This document shows, piece after piece, positions 39,663-47,720 of a stretch of 64,000 bases of DNA. Under the pieces are notes generated by a model. The model was not told the DNA's origin and ran no database searches. It was given only the letters and a program-made list of their open reading frames with translations. The DNA lies in contig DVKB01000023.1 of assembly GCA_018716305.1 (NCBI GenBank), forward strand, positions 44,123 to 108,122, written 5' to 3'. The position numbers were made by a program, and so were the translations under genes. Numbering within the stretch: position 1 is the first letter of the stretch; every line of letters starts with the position of its first letter. This DNA is from Candidatus Scatomonas merdigallinarum. Lineage in GTDB: Bacteria > Bacillota > Clostridia > Lachnospirales > Lachnospiraceae.

Positions 39663-40520
39663 ATGGGAAGGGAAAAATTTTTAGCGGGACTGGCGCAGAT
39701 GGACAGCACCGGTCTTTGGTCGGACAATAAAAAAGAGGCGGGAGAACTGATCCGCAGGGCGGCAGAGGAAGGCGCTTCCCTGGTGATCCTGCCGGAGACA
39801 GCTGACTATATCGGCACGGATTTCCGGAGGCACGCCGCCCGGGTTCCCGGGCCGGTGACAGATTTTTTTCAGGAGCAGGCTGCCCGATACGGGATCTATC
39901 TTCACTGCGGCAGTATTACCCGAAAGACAGAGAGCGGAAAGCTGCGCAATACCAGCTATGTGTTCGGGCCGGACGGCTCTCTCTGCGGGCAGTACAGCAA
40001 ACTGCATCTGTTTGACGTGGAAGTGGAACAGGGCCCCAGTTACCATGAATCGGCGGAGATTGAGCCGGGGGATAAAATTGTGCTGGTAGACACGGAACTG
40101 TGTACCCTGGGGCTTTCTATCTGCTACGATCTGCGTTTCCCGGAATTATACCGGCTGATGGCAAAGTTCGGCGCCGGGCTGCTGGTGGTCTGCGGAAATT
40201 TTACCGCGGATACAGGGAAAACCCACTGGGAGCCTCTGCTGCGGGCCAGGGCGATTGAGAACACCTGCTATGTGGCGGCGGTGGATCAGTGCGGGAGAAA
40301 GCCGGGTTTTCAGGCCTGGGGACACACCATGCTCATTGATCCCTGGGGGAATATTCTGGGACAGCTGGAGGAAAAGCCCGGGGTGCTGGTAGGTGAGATC
40401 GATATGAACCGGCTGGGGGAGATCCGCGGACAGCTGCCGTCCCTGGCAAATACACGGGATGACATATATGAACTGAAAAGCAATTACATGCGGTTTTTTG
40501 AAGAAGGAGGAAATAAATAG
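39663..40520 (+). CDS. Carbon-nitrogen hydrolase (nitrilase superfamily)
   Basis: A 285-residue amidase-type enzyme with the Glu-Lys-Cys triad: Glu45 in VILPETADY, Lys113 in YSKLHLFD, Cys154 in LSICYDLRFPELYR. The pattern is closest to the ubiquitous omega-amidase / deaminated-glutathione amidase group, which repairs deaminated metabolites; the substrate is inferred by family only. The stop touches the next gene directly (ends 40520, next ATG 40521), so the two are cotranscribed. ATG 39663 sits in a GGGTTTTTATG context. Confidence 0.88.
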   Translation: MGREKFLAGLAQMDSTGLWSDNKKEAGELIRRAAEEGASLVILPETADYIGTDFRRHAARVPGPVTDFFQEQAARYGIYLHCGSITRKTESGKLRNTSYVFGPDGSLCGQYSKLHLFDVEVEQGPSYHESAEIEPGDKIVLVDTELCTLGLSICYDLRFPELYRLMAKFGAGLLVVCGNFTADTGKTHWEPLLRARAIENTCYVAAVDQCGRKPGFQAWGHTMLIDPWGNILGQLEEKPGVLVGEIDMNRLGEIRGQLPSLANTRDDIYELKSNYMRFFEEGGNK

Positions 40521-41696
40521 ATGCAGAATTTTGTACAGTATGCCCCCACAGAGGTGATTTTCGGAAAAGGAACAGAAAATGAGACGGGGGCCGCCGTAAA
40601 GAAATGGGGCGGCAGCCGGGTGCTGCTGGTGTACGGCGGCGGCAGCGCGGTCCGCAGCGGCCTCCTTGGACGGGTGGAGGAATCTCTGAAAAAAGAGGGG
40701 ATTATCTGGGAAGAATTCGGCGGCGTGAAGCCGAATCCCCGTCTGTCTTTCGCGGAGGAGGGGATCCGCAGAGCCATTGCCTTCGGCGCGGATTTTATCC
40801 TGGCAGTGGGCGGCGGCAGCGCCATTGATACTGCCAAGGGGATTGCCCACGGCGCGGCAAATCCGGGGGTAAAGCTCTGGGACATCTGGACAAAAAAGGT
40901 GCCGCTGACCCGCTCCACACCGGTGGGCGTGGTGCTGACCATCGCCGCCGCCGGCAGCGAGATGAGCGATTCCGCGGTGCTGACCAACGAAGAGATCGGC
41001 AAGAAAGCCGGCATCAACACGGTGTTCAACCGGGTAAAATTTGCCGTGATGAATCCGGAACTCACCTTTACCCTGCCGAAATACCAGTTGGCCTGCGGCA
41101 TCACAGATATTATGATGCACACCATGGAGCGGTATTTTATCCCGGGAATTAAATGCCAGCTGACCGATGAGATTGCCGAGGGACTGCTGCGGACAGTGGT
41201 GGAAAACGGAAAAATCGCCATGGAAAATCAGAGAGACTACGACGCCATGGCTGAGATTATGTGGTGTTCCAGTCTTTCCCACAACAATCTGACGGAAGCG
41301 GGAAGGGGAAAAGATTTCTCTGTGCACAAATTCGGCCACGCGCTCAGCGCCAGATACGATGTAGCCCACGGCGCCAGCCTGGCCGCTGTCTGGGGCTCCT
41401 GGGCAAACTATCAGTACGACGCAGCTCCGGACCGGTTTGCCCGGTTTGCAAGAAAAGTGTGGGGAATCCGGGAGCAGGAGGATCTGAAGGCAGCCCGGGA
41501 GGGAATCCGGGCCGCCGTGGACTACTTCCGCTCTATAGGCATGCCGGTCAGCCTTACCGAACTGGGAATTCACCCCACGGAGGAAGAACTGAAGGCCCTG
41601 GCGCTGGATGCCACCATGAATGATACGGTGAAGCTCTCCCGGCTGAAACCCCTGGGAGCGGCTGAAGCACTGGAAATTTATCGGATGGCCTGCTGA
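40521..41696 (+). CDS. Iron-containing alcohol dehydrogenase (butanol dehydrogenase BdhA-like)
   Basis: A 391-residue group III alcohol dehydrogenase. 'RVLLVYGGGSAVRSGLLGRVEESLKKEGI' and 'ADFILAVGGGSAIDTAKGIAHGA' form the nucleotide-binding region. The metal-binding histidines are in 'TDIMMHTMERYFIPG', 'KFGHALSARYDVAHGASLAAVW'. The family reduces aldehydes such as butanal with NAD(P)H, a fermentation role. The start follows the nitrilase stop with AGAAGGAGGAAATA as its ribosome site. A bipartite terminator follows. Confidence 0.93.
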   Translation: MQNFVQYAPTEVIFGKGTENETGAAVKKWGGSRVLLVYGGGSAVRSGLLGRVEESLKKEGIIWEEFGGVKPNPRLSFAEEGIRRAIAFGADFILAVGGGSAIDTAKGIAHGAANPGVKLWDIWTKKVPLTRSTPVGVVLTIAAAGSEMSDSAVLTNEEIGKKAGINTVFNRVKFAVMNPELTFTLPKYQLACGITDIMMHTMERYFIPGIKCQLTDEIAEGLLRTVVENGKIAMENQRDYDAMAEIMWCSSLSHNNLTEAGRGKDFSVHKFGHALSARYDVAHGASLAAVWGSWANYQYDAAPDRFARFARKVWGIREQEDLKAAREGIRAAVDYFRSIGMPVSLTELGIHPTEEELKALALDATMNDTVKLSRLKPLGAAEALEIYRMAC

Positions 41697-41720
41697 AAAC
41701 TTTTGTTTCTGCTTATAACC

Positions 41721-41796
41721 AAAAAATAACCGCGATCCTTTGCCGGGTCCTCTGAGGGAGGGACTTTGCCCGGCTGTTAGGGAGCGGTTATTTTTT
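41721..41796 (+). terminator. Long bipartite terminator after the alcohol dehydrogenase gene
   Basis: The outer stem is AATAACCGC (41725-41733) with GCGGTTATT (41784-41792), preceded by AAAAAA and followed by TTTTTT. An inner stem, GCCGGG with CCCGGC, lies inside. Confidence 0.8.
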
Positions 41797-41827
41797 GCGT
41801 TTCAGATGAGAATTGATTTAAAATTTA

Positions 41828-41841
41828 TTATCGTATGATAA
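41828..41841 (+). promoter_or_regulatory. Crp/Fnr-like operator dyad upstream of the regulator gene
   Basis: TTATC, four bases (GTAT), GATAA forms a dyad of the size and spacing of FNR/CRP half-sites (TTGAT-N4-ATCAA) 62 bases before the regulator's start. It also overlaps a possible -10 (TATGAT). A suggested autoregulatory site, not tested. Confidence 0.4.
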
Positions 41842-41902
41842 TGCATGAAACATAAATACAGATTAAAATTAATTATATTGCTGCAAAAGAGGGGAGAAAA
41901 CG

Positions 41903-42490
41903 GTGAAAACAGAAGACTTTTTTTCCGCGATTCTTAAAATTTCAAGCCCGTCTGCAATTCGGCGTCTGGTCAGAGCTTCTGAGAAGAAACCGGTCAGACG
42001 AGGAGAACTCATTATCCGCGAGGGAGAAATACAAAAAAATTTGCTTTTTTTAATGCAGGGAATTCTGCGGGGATATTTCATTGATGTTTACGGAAATGAT
42101 ATTACAGACTGCTTTAATTTTAAGCCAGGGCATCCGGTTATGTCGGCCTTTGAGATAGGCGGATCCTCTATGCTTTTTATAGAAGCCCTGACAAGCGGGG
42201 AAGTTCTCCGGATTCCCGTTGAACTGGTAAAAGAGCTGCTGGAAGAAGGGACGGAATTTGTCTGGATATACAATTACATGCTGCGGGGAGCCCTGCAGGA
42301 TATCTGGGAACTCAAGACAATGCTGCAAAAGTGTTCCGCCCAAGAACGGTATCAGTGGTTTTTGAAAAACTATCCGGGTCTCATCGACCAGGTTACCAAT
42401 AAATATATCGCCTCTTTTCTGCGGATGAGTCCTGTGACCTTAAGCCGCCTGAAAACGGGCTTGGAAAAGGAGCAGCATGACGGCAAATGA
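41903..42490 (+). CDS. Crp/Fnr-family transcriptional regulator
   Basis: A 195-residue protein with a cyclic-nucleotide-binding-type beta-roll ('RRGELIIREGEIQKNLLFLMQGILRGYFIDVYGNDITDCFNFKPGHPVMSAFE') and a short C-terminal helix-turn-helix ('TNKYIASFLRMSPVTLSRLKTGLE'). There is no cysteine cluster like that of FNR. The ligand is unknown. The GTG start at 41903 follows GGGGAGAAAACG. Its stop lies only 16 bases before the lipoprotein start, so the two are likely one transcript. Confidence 0.88.
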   Translation: MKTEDFFSAILKISSPSAIRRLVRASEKKPVRRGELIIREGEIQKNLLFLMQGILRGYFIDVYGNDITDCFNFKPGHPVMSAFEIGGSSMLFIEALTSGEVLRIPVELVKELLEEGTEFVWIYNYMLRGALQDIWELKTMLQKCSAQERYQWFLKNYPGLIDQVTNKYIASFLRMSPVTLSRLKTGLEKEQHDGK

Positions 42491-42506
42491 TGAAGGAGAA
42501 AGCATT

Positions 42507-43760
42507 ATGAAGAGGAAAAAACGATGGCTATTGATTTCCCTTATGGCTGCGGCGGCTTTCTGTGCCGGCGGATGCAGCCCTGGGAAAAAAGCGGTTGAAA
42601 ATGGAATAGAAATTGGATCAGAAGAGACAGCAGAAGAAACCTTAGATGAAGAGCTGCCGCCTGTCGCGCAGGAGGAGCCTGAAGATGAGGTGAAAAAAAT
42701 AAATTTTGAGCATGGCTTTGAAAATGGAGAGGAATATGCGGTTATTACCGGAGTAAACCAGCTGGGAGAGACGGTCTGGGAATATAAGACAGGAAGGTAT
42801 CCCGGCACAGAATTAGACCGGATTTGTGAAATAGGGATCCAGGGGGACTGGTACTACTTTGTAGAGGACAGGGCGGTGGTTGTCCTGGATCGTTGGGATG
42901 GAACGGTTGTATGGAAAAACGGAGAGTACGGAGGTTCCGTGTCCGCCCATGTGTTCGGCCCGGACCAGACCCTTTATCTGTGCGGCACCTATGGCCCGGC
43001 CTTTATGGCCATCAGCAAAGATGGGAAAACACTGTGCAGAATAGATCATGTGGCAGAGAATAAGGTTTTTTGGCCTTATAAAATGGAATACGCGGACCAG
43101 AAGATTACCATTGCCTTTAACGGAAATGCCTTTGAAAGTCAGGGGGATATTTATTGCATTGTTGATCTGTCAGATTATACCTATGAGATGGAGGGCCTGG
43201 AGGAGATTACCTTCAGCCGGAAAGACCTGGAAGGAAGCTGGCTTCAGACGGATTCGGAAGACCCGATGCTTCTTATTCTGAGAAGTGACGGAAGCATGGA
43301 GTATTACAATACGGTGTCGCGTTCCAATGAATACAGCAGCAAGTATTCTCAAAAAGGAGGCAGTCTGTGCCTGAACCTTGTGAATCTTGACATCAGCGGA
43401 GTCACAGAGGTTCCGTATAAAGCAGAGGTTTCGGAAGACAGGAAGAGCCTTACCCTGTCACTGAGTGATCCGGCAGAGGAGTATTCTAAGCTGTACGGCA
43501 TGGAAAAGAATCTGGAAGGAACCTATCAAAGAATCAGTTTCACGCAGGAAGAACTGGATACCATCAAGGCTGATCTGGGAGTTCCGGATGATTTGGAGGT
43601 TACGGTAACCCAGAGCGAACCGTATTACTGGTCCGCGGGAGGGTGCTGGCTGGTTTCTGTCGATATAAAGCAGGGGGAACAGTGGGTCGCGGGAGCGTCC
43701 ATCAATCCCATGACCATGGAGGCGGTAAGAGATATCCTGCGTTATTCAGGAATTCAGTAA
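42507..43760 (+). CDS. Predicted lipoprotein of unknown function
   Basis: 417 residues starting with a lipoprotein signal: 'MKRKKRWLLISLMAAAAFCAGGC', with the lipidated cysteine at 23. An acidic, low-complexity linker follows ('EETAEETLDEELPPVAQEEPEDE'). The next part resembles PQQ/WD-type beta-propeller blades ('GETVWEYKTGRYPGTELDRICEIGIQGDWYYFVED', 'VLDRWDGTVVWKNGEYGG'), then a beta-rich lipocalin-like stretch ('GSWLQTDSEDPMLLILRSDGSMEYYNT'). I do not recognise the family. It follows the Crp/Fnr regulator by 16 bases and is followed by a bidirectional terminator. ATG 42507 has AAGGAGAAAGC; an earlier in-frame ATG would hide the signal peptide. Confidence 0.75.
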   Translation: MKRKKRWLLISLMAAAAFCAGGCSPGKKAVENGIEIGSEETAEETLDEELPPVAQEEPEDEVKKINFEHGFENGEEYAVITGVNQLGETVWEYKTGRYPGTELDRICEIGIQGDWYYFVEDRAVVVLDRWDGTVVWKNGEYGGSVSAHVFGPDQTLYLCGTYGPAFMAISKDGKTLCRIDHVAENKVFWPYKMEYADQKITIAFNGNAFESQGDIYCIVDLSDYTYEMEGLEEITFSRKDLEGSWLQTDSEDPMLLILRSDGSMEYYNTVSRSNEYSSKYSQKGGSLCLNLVNLDISGVTEVPYKAEVSEDRKSLTLSLSDPAEEYSKLYGMEKNLEGTYQRISFTQEELDTIKADLGVPDDLEVTVTQSEPYYWSAGGCWLVSVDIKQGEQWVAGASINPMTMEAVRDILRYSGIQ

Positions 43761-43782
43761 GAAGGGCGCGGCCAAATGAAAA

Positions 43783-43853
43783 GAAGGAGATGAACCAGCG
43801 GAGAACCCCGGCTTTGATAAAGCCAGGATTCCGCAGGAGCATCTCCTTTTTGG
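43783..43853. terminator. Bidirectional branched terminator between the lipoprotein gene and argG
   Basis: AAGGAGATG and CATCTCCTTTTT form the outer stem. Inside, CGGAGAACCCCGGCTTT pairs with AAAGCCAGGATTCCG imperfectly. T-runs exist on both strands, so it can end both convergent genes. Confidence 0.8.
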
Positions 43854-43862
43854 CTGCAGATT

Positions 43863-45089
43863 TTACTTCTGATTCTTCTCTACTTCCTGGAGTTTCATAG
43901 CCCGAACCTTCAGAGGCAGTCCGAAGAGGGTGATGAAGCCGGAAGCGTCCTGGTGGTCGTACATGTCGCCGGTCTTGAAGGAGGCCAGGGACTCGTTGTA
44001 CAGGCTGTAGGGGGAGGTGGTTCCCGCCTTGATAATGTTGCCCTTGTACAGCTTCATCTTTACTTCTCCGGTGACATACTTCTGGGTGGATTCCACAAAT
44101 GCCTGGATGGCTTCCCGGAGAGGAGTAAACCATTTTCCTTCGTAGACTACCTGAGCCAGCTGGCTGCCGAGTTTTTTCTTGGTCTCCATGGTTTCACGGT
44201 CCAGGGTCAGTTCCTCCAGCTGTTCATGGGCGGCCATAAGGATGGTGCCGCCGGGAGTCTCGTAGACGCCCCGGGATTTCATGCCTACCACGCGGTTTTC
44301 TACGATATCAATGATGCCGATGCCGTTCTCGCCGCCCAGGCGGTTCAGTTCCCGGATGATGTCGGAAACCTTCATGGCCTTGCCGTTGAGAGTTTTGGGG
44401 ACGCCCTTTTCAAAGGTCATGGAGATTTCTGTTTCTTTGTCGGGAGCCTTCTGGGGAGTTACGCTGAGCACCAGCATATGGTCATAATTGGGTTCCTGGG
44501 AGGGATCTTCCAATTCCAGGCCCTCGTGGCTGATGTGCCACAGGTTCCGATCCCGGCTGTAGCTGCTGTCCGCGGCGAAGGGCAGATCGATGCCGTGGGC
44601 CTTGCAGTAGGCCATCTCCGCTTCCCGGGAATCCATTTTCCACAGCTCCGGCATCCGCCAGGGAGCGATGACTTTAATATCGGGAGCCAGGGCCTTGATG
44701 CCCAGCTCAAAGCGGATCTGATCGTTGCCCTTGCCGGTAGCCCCGTGGCAGATGGCTACGGCGCCTTCTTTGCGGGCGATCTCCACCAGCTTTTTAGCGA
44801 TGACCGGACGGGCCATGGAAGTGCCCAGCAGATATTTGTGCTCGTAAACCGCGCCGGCTTCCACGCAGGGCATAATGAAATCATCGCAGAATTCATCCGT
44901 CACATCTTCAATATATAATTTGGAGGCGCCGGACAACTTGGCTCTCTCATCCAGACCATCCAGCTCATTTCCCTGCCCGCAGTCGATGCAGCAGCAGATA
45001 ACTTCGTAGCCGAAGGTCTCCTTCAGCCAGGGAATGATAGCGGTGGTGTCCAGTCCGCCGGAATAGGCCAGTACAACTTTTTCGCTCAT
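43863..45089 (-). CDS. argG: Argininosuccinate synthase
   Basis: ArgG joins citrulline and aspartate with ATP. The 408-residue enzyme starts 'EKVVLAYSGGLDTTAIIPWLKE', the ATP pyrophosphatase PP-loop, and contains 'CHGATGKGNDQIRFE' and 'YETPGGTILMAAHEQLEELTLD', typical landmarks. The minus-strand start at 45089 has CCAAGGAGGAATTATT upstream. It faces away from argC across 320 bases that hold both promoters. argH is not in the window. Confidence 0.97.
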   Translation of the reverse strand: MSEKVVLAYSGGLDTTAIIPWLKETFGYEVICCCIDCGQGNELDGLDERAKLSGASKLYIEDVTDEFCDDFIMPCVEAGAVYEHKYLLGTSMARPVIAKKLVEIARKEGAVAICHGATGKGNDQIRFELGIKALAPDIKVIAPWRMPELWKMDSREAEMAYCKAHGIDLPFAADSSYSRDRNLWHISHEGLELEDPSQEPNYDHMLVLSVTPQKAPDKETEISMTFEKGVPKTLNGKAMKVSDIIRELNRLGGENGIGIIDIVENRVVGMKSRGVYETPGGTILMAAHEQLEELTLDRETMETKKKLGSQLAQVVYEGKWFTPLREAIQAFVESTQKYVTGEVKMKLYKGNIIKAGTTSPYSLYNESLASFKTGDMYDHQDASGFITLFGLPLKVRAMKLQEVEKNQK

Positions 45090-45126
45090 AATAATTCCTC
45101 CTTGGTTTTTCAGTTCGCTGGAAGTA

Positions 45127-45155
45127 AATATACATCAAAAAGAAAGAATATGCAA
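45127..45155 (-). promoter_or_regulatory. Promoter of argG, matching the argC promoter in skeleton
   Basis: On the minus strand TTGCAT, a 17-base spacer and TATATT precede the argG start by about 38 bases. TTGCATATT, ten bases, then GATGTATA here is the same frame as in the argC promoter. Confidence 0.75.
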
Positions 45156-45223
45156 GGACTTTTTCCTGATTTTTTCCCGGAAGAGCTAAAAGAACAGCAG
45201 TGCATTTTTAAAAAGGCAGGGGT

Positions 45224-45260
45224 TGCATATTTAGTGCATAAGATGTATAATTATGCAATC
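45224..45260 (+). promoter_or_regulatory. Promoter of argCJBD embedded in ArgR-type half-sites
   Basis: TTGCAT (45224-45229), a 17-base spacer and TATAAT (45247-45252). Four TGCAT/ATGCA-type half-sites (45225-45229, 45236-45240, 45244-45248, 45254-45258) fall about one helical turn apart or at symmetric positions. The right-hand pair (ATGTATAATTATGCA) closely fits an ARG box. Bound ArgR would cover the promoter. The argR gene is not in the window. The rest of the 320-base gap is the argG promoter and the argC leader. Confidence 0.7.
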
Positions 45261-45274
45261 TTGTGAAACACAGG

Positions 45275-45321
45275 GCAGAAAGAGGCGGAAAAAGAGAGGT
45301 TCTGCCGGCGAATTTCCGCCA
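45275..45321 (+). other. Interleaved stems in the argC leader (possible pseudoknot or switch)
   Basis: GGCAGAA (45275-45281) can pair with TTCTGCC (45301-45307), and GGCGGAAA (45285-45292) with TTTCCGCC (45314-45321). The order left1, left2, right1, right2 means the two helices form a pseudoknot or exclude one another. They lie in the ~150-base transcribed leader before argC. No known RNA family was recognised. Confidence 0.4.
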
Positions 45322-45409
45322 GCATCTTTACAGAACGCGCTCTTTGGTATATTTTATCTATAAAAGCCCGGTCTCAGAGAAGACAGGGTCTGCGGAAGGA
45401 GAGACAGCA

Positions 45410-46450
45410 ATGATCAGAGCAGGAATTATCGGTTCTACCGGCTATGCGGGGGCGGAGATTGTCCGTCTGCTGCTGGGACACAAAGAGACAGAAATCAAAT
45501 GGTACGGTTCCAGGAGTTATATAGATAAGAAGTATTCTTCCGTTTACCAGAATATGTTCCGTCTGGTGGAGGATGTGTGCAGGGATGACAATATGGAAGA
45601 ACTGGCCAGGGAGGTGGATGTGATTTTTACCGCCACCCCCCAGGGCCTCTGCGCTTCCCTGGTCAACGAGGAGATTTTGTCCAGGGTGAAAATTATTGAT
45701 CTCAGCGCGGATTTCCGCATAAAGGATCCGGCGGTTTACGAGGCATGGTACAAGATCCACCACCCCGCCCCGGAATTGATTCCCGAGGCGGTCTACGGCC
45801 TCTGTGAGATCAACCGGGAGGACATTAAAAAGGCCCGGCTGACGGCCAACCCGGGCTGCTACACCACCTGTTCCATTTTAAGCGCCTATCCTCTGGTAAA
45901 AGAGGGGCTCATCGACGGCAATACTCTGATTGTGGACGCCAAATCCGGAACCTCCGGAGCGGGCAGAGGGGCCAAGGTGGACAACCTGTTCTGCGAGGTC
46001 AACGAGAGCATCAAGGCCTACGGGGTAGCCACCCACCGTCATACCCCGGAGATCGAGGAACAGCTGTCCTATGCGGCGGGGAAACCGGTGACCATCAGTT
46101 TCACTCCGCATCTGGTGCCCATGAACCGGGGAATTCTGGTGACGGCCTACGCCTCCCTGACCCGGGAGGCCGGCGAGGAGGAGCTGCGGGCGGCTTATGA
46201 AAAATATTACGGCGGAGAGAAATTTATCCGCCTGCTGGATCCTGAGGTATGTCCCCAGACCCGCTGGGTGGAGGGCAGCAATTTCGTGGATCTGAATATT
46301 AAACTGGATAAACGGACCAATCGGGTGATTATGATGGGGGCCCTGGACAATCTGGTGAAAGGCGCTGCCGGCCAGGCGGTGCAGAACATGAACCTGATGT
46401 TCGGCCTTCCCGAGGATATGGGCCTGCAGATGGCTCCGGTGTTCCCGTGA
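45410..46450 (+). CDS. argC: N-acetyl-gamma-glutamyl-phosphate reductase
   Basis: ArgC reduces N-acetylglutamyl phosphate with NADPH. The 346-residue enzyme starts 'MIRAGIIGSTGYAGAEIVRLLLGHKE', the NADP-binding glycine-rich loop, and has the catalytic cysteine in 'TANPGCYTTCSILS' (Cys150). ATG 45410 follows GGAAGGAGAGACAGCA; the long upstream in-frame extension runs through the leader and is rejected. It is the first gene of argC-argJ-argB-argD. Confidence 0.97.
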   Translation: MIRAGIIGSTGYAGAEIVRLLLGHKETEIKWYGSRSYIDKKYSSVYQNMFRLVEDVCRDDNMEELAREVDVIFTATPQGLCASLVNEEILSRVKIIDLSADFRIKDPAVYEAWYKIHHPAPELIPEAVYGLCEINREDIKKARLTANPGCYTTCSILSAYPLVKEGLIDGNTLIVDAKSGTSGAGRGAKVDNLFCEVNESIKAYGVATHRHTPEIEEQLSYAAGKPVTISFTPHLVPMNRGILVTAYASLTREAGEEELRAAYEKYYGGEKFIRLLDPEVCPQTRWVEGSNFVDLNIKLDKRTNRVIMMGALDNLVKGAAGQAVQNMNLMFGLPEDMGLQMAPVFP

Positions 46451-46471
46451 GACATAAAAGGAGGAGAGACT

Positions 46472-47695
46472 ATGAAAAAGATTGAAGGCGGCGTTACGGC
46501 GGCTATCGGTTTTAAAGCGGCGGGCGGAAGCGCCGGAATTAAAAAAGAGAATGTGAAGGATATGGCCCTGATCTACAGCATTGTGCCCTGTGTGGCGGCG
46601 GGCACCTTTACCACCAACCAGGTGAAGGCGGCGCCGGTGATCTGGGATCAGGAGATTGTCTATGACGGGGACACCGCCCAGGCCATTGTCTGCAACAGCG
46701 GCATTGCCAATGCCTGTACGGGAAAGAGGGGATACACTTACTGCCATGAGACTGCCCAGGCGGCGGCGGAAGCCTTAAATATCCCGGAGGGTTCCGTGCT
46801 GGTGGCTTCCACGGGAGTCATCGGCCGGCAGCTTCCCATTGACAAAATGCGGGAGGGGGTCCGGAAACTGGCCCCCCTGCTCTCCAATTCCCGGGAAGCT
46901 GCCAGAGAGGCGGCCCGGGCCATTATGACCACGGACACAAAGCCCAAGGAAGTCGCGGTGACCATTGAGGTGGGCGGACATACCGTTACCATCGGGGGCA
47001 TGTGCAAAGGTTCCGGCATGATCCATCCCAATATGTGCACCATGCTCTCCTTCCTGACCACCGACGCGGATATTTCCAAAGAGATGCTTCAGGAGGCTTT
47101 GTCGGAGGTGGTGAAGGATACCTACAACATGATCTCCGTGGACGGGGATACTTCCACCAACGACACCGTGCTGCTGCTGGCCAACGGGCTGGCGGGCAAT
47201 CCGGTAATCAACAGCAGGGATAAAGAGTACCGGCTGTTTGTGGAGGCTCTGCGGGAAGTAAACACTGTGCTGGCAAAGAAGATCGCCGGGGACGGGGAGG
47301 GAGCTACGGCTCTGTTCGAGGTAAAGATTCTGGGCGCCCAGAGCAAAGAGCAGGCAGTGACCCTGGCAAAATCCGTTATCACTTCTAATCTTACCAAGGC
47401 GGCCATCTTCGGCCATGACGCCAACTGGGGACGGATTTTATGCGCCATGGGCTATTCCGGAGCCAAGTTTGACCCGGAAAAGGTGGATCTGTTCTTTGAA
47501 AGCGAAAAAGGCAGGATTCAGATCATCGAGAACGGCGTGGCGGTGGATTACAGTGAGGAGGAGGCCACAGAGATTCTCTCCGCTTCTGAAGTAACAGCCA
47601 TTGCCGACATCAAGATGGGCAGAGAGACGGCCACGGCCTGGGGCTGCGACCTGACTTACGATTATATAAAAATCAATGCGGACTATCGCTCCTGA
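46472..47695 (+). CDS. argJ: Glutamate N-acetyltransferase / amino-acid acetyltransferase (bifunctional ArgJ)
   Basis: ArgJ moves the acetyl group from N-acetylornithine back to glutamate, so the acetyl cycle is closed. The 407-residue precursor self-cleaves before the nucleophilic threonine. That threonine is Thr190 in [20 protein letters not shown]. Most ArgJ proteins have Ala just before the threonine; here it is Cys. The early '[16 protein letters not shown]' and '[12 protein letters not shown]' blocks are typical. ATG 46472 follows AAGGAGGAGAGACT. A Lys-Gly-Ser-Gly motif precedes the cleavage site. Confidence 0.96.
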   Translation: MKKIEGGVTAAIGFKAAGGSAGIKKENVKDMALIYSIVPCVAAGTFTTNQVKAAPVIWDQEIVYDGDTAQAIVCNSGIANACTGKRGYTYCHETAQAAAEALNIPEGSVLVASTGVIGRQLPIDKMREGVRKLAPLLSNSREAAREAARAIMTTDTKPKEVAVTIEVGGHTVTIGGMCKGSGMIHPNMCTMLSFLTTDADISKEMLQEALSEVVKDTYNMISVDGDTSTNDTVLLLANGLAGNPVINSRDKEYRLFVEALREVNTVLAKKIAGDGEGATALFEVKILGAQSKEQAVTLAKSVITSNLTKAAIFGHDANWGRILCAMGYSGAKFDPEKVDLFFESEKGRIQIIENGVAVDYSEEEATEILSASEVTAIADIKMGRETATAWGCDLTYDYIKINADYRS

Positions 47696-47720
47696 CAGCC
47701 GCGGGAAAGAGGATGAGCAA

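Noticed and set aside
45261..45409. T-box or known riboswitch in the argC leader
   Set aside because: No T-box AGGGUGGNACCGCG-like sequence and no terminator with antiterminator were found; only the two interleaved stems.
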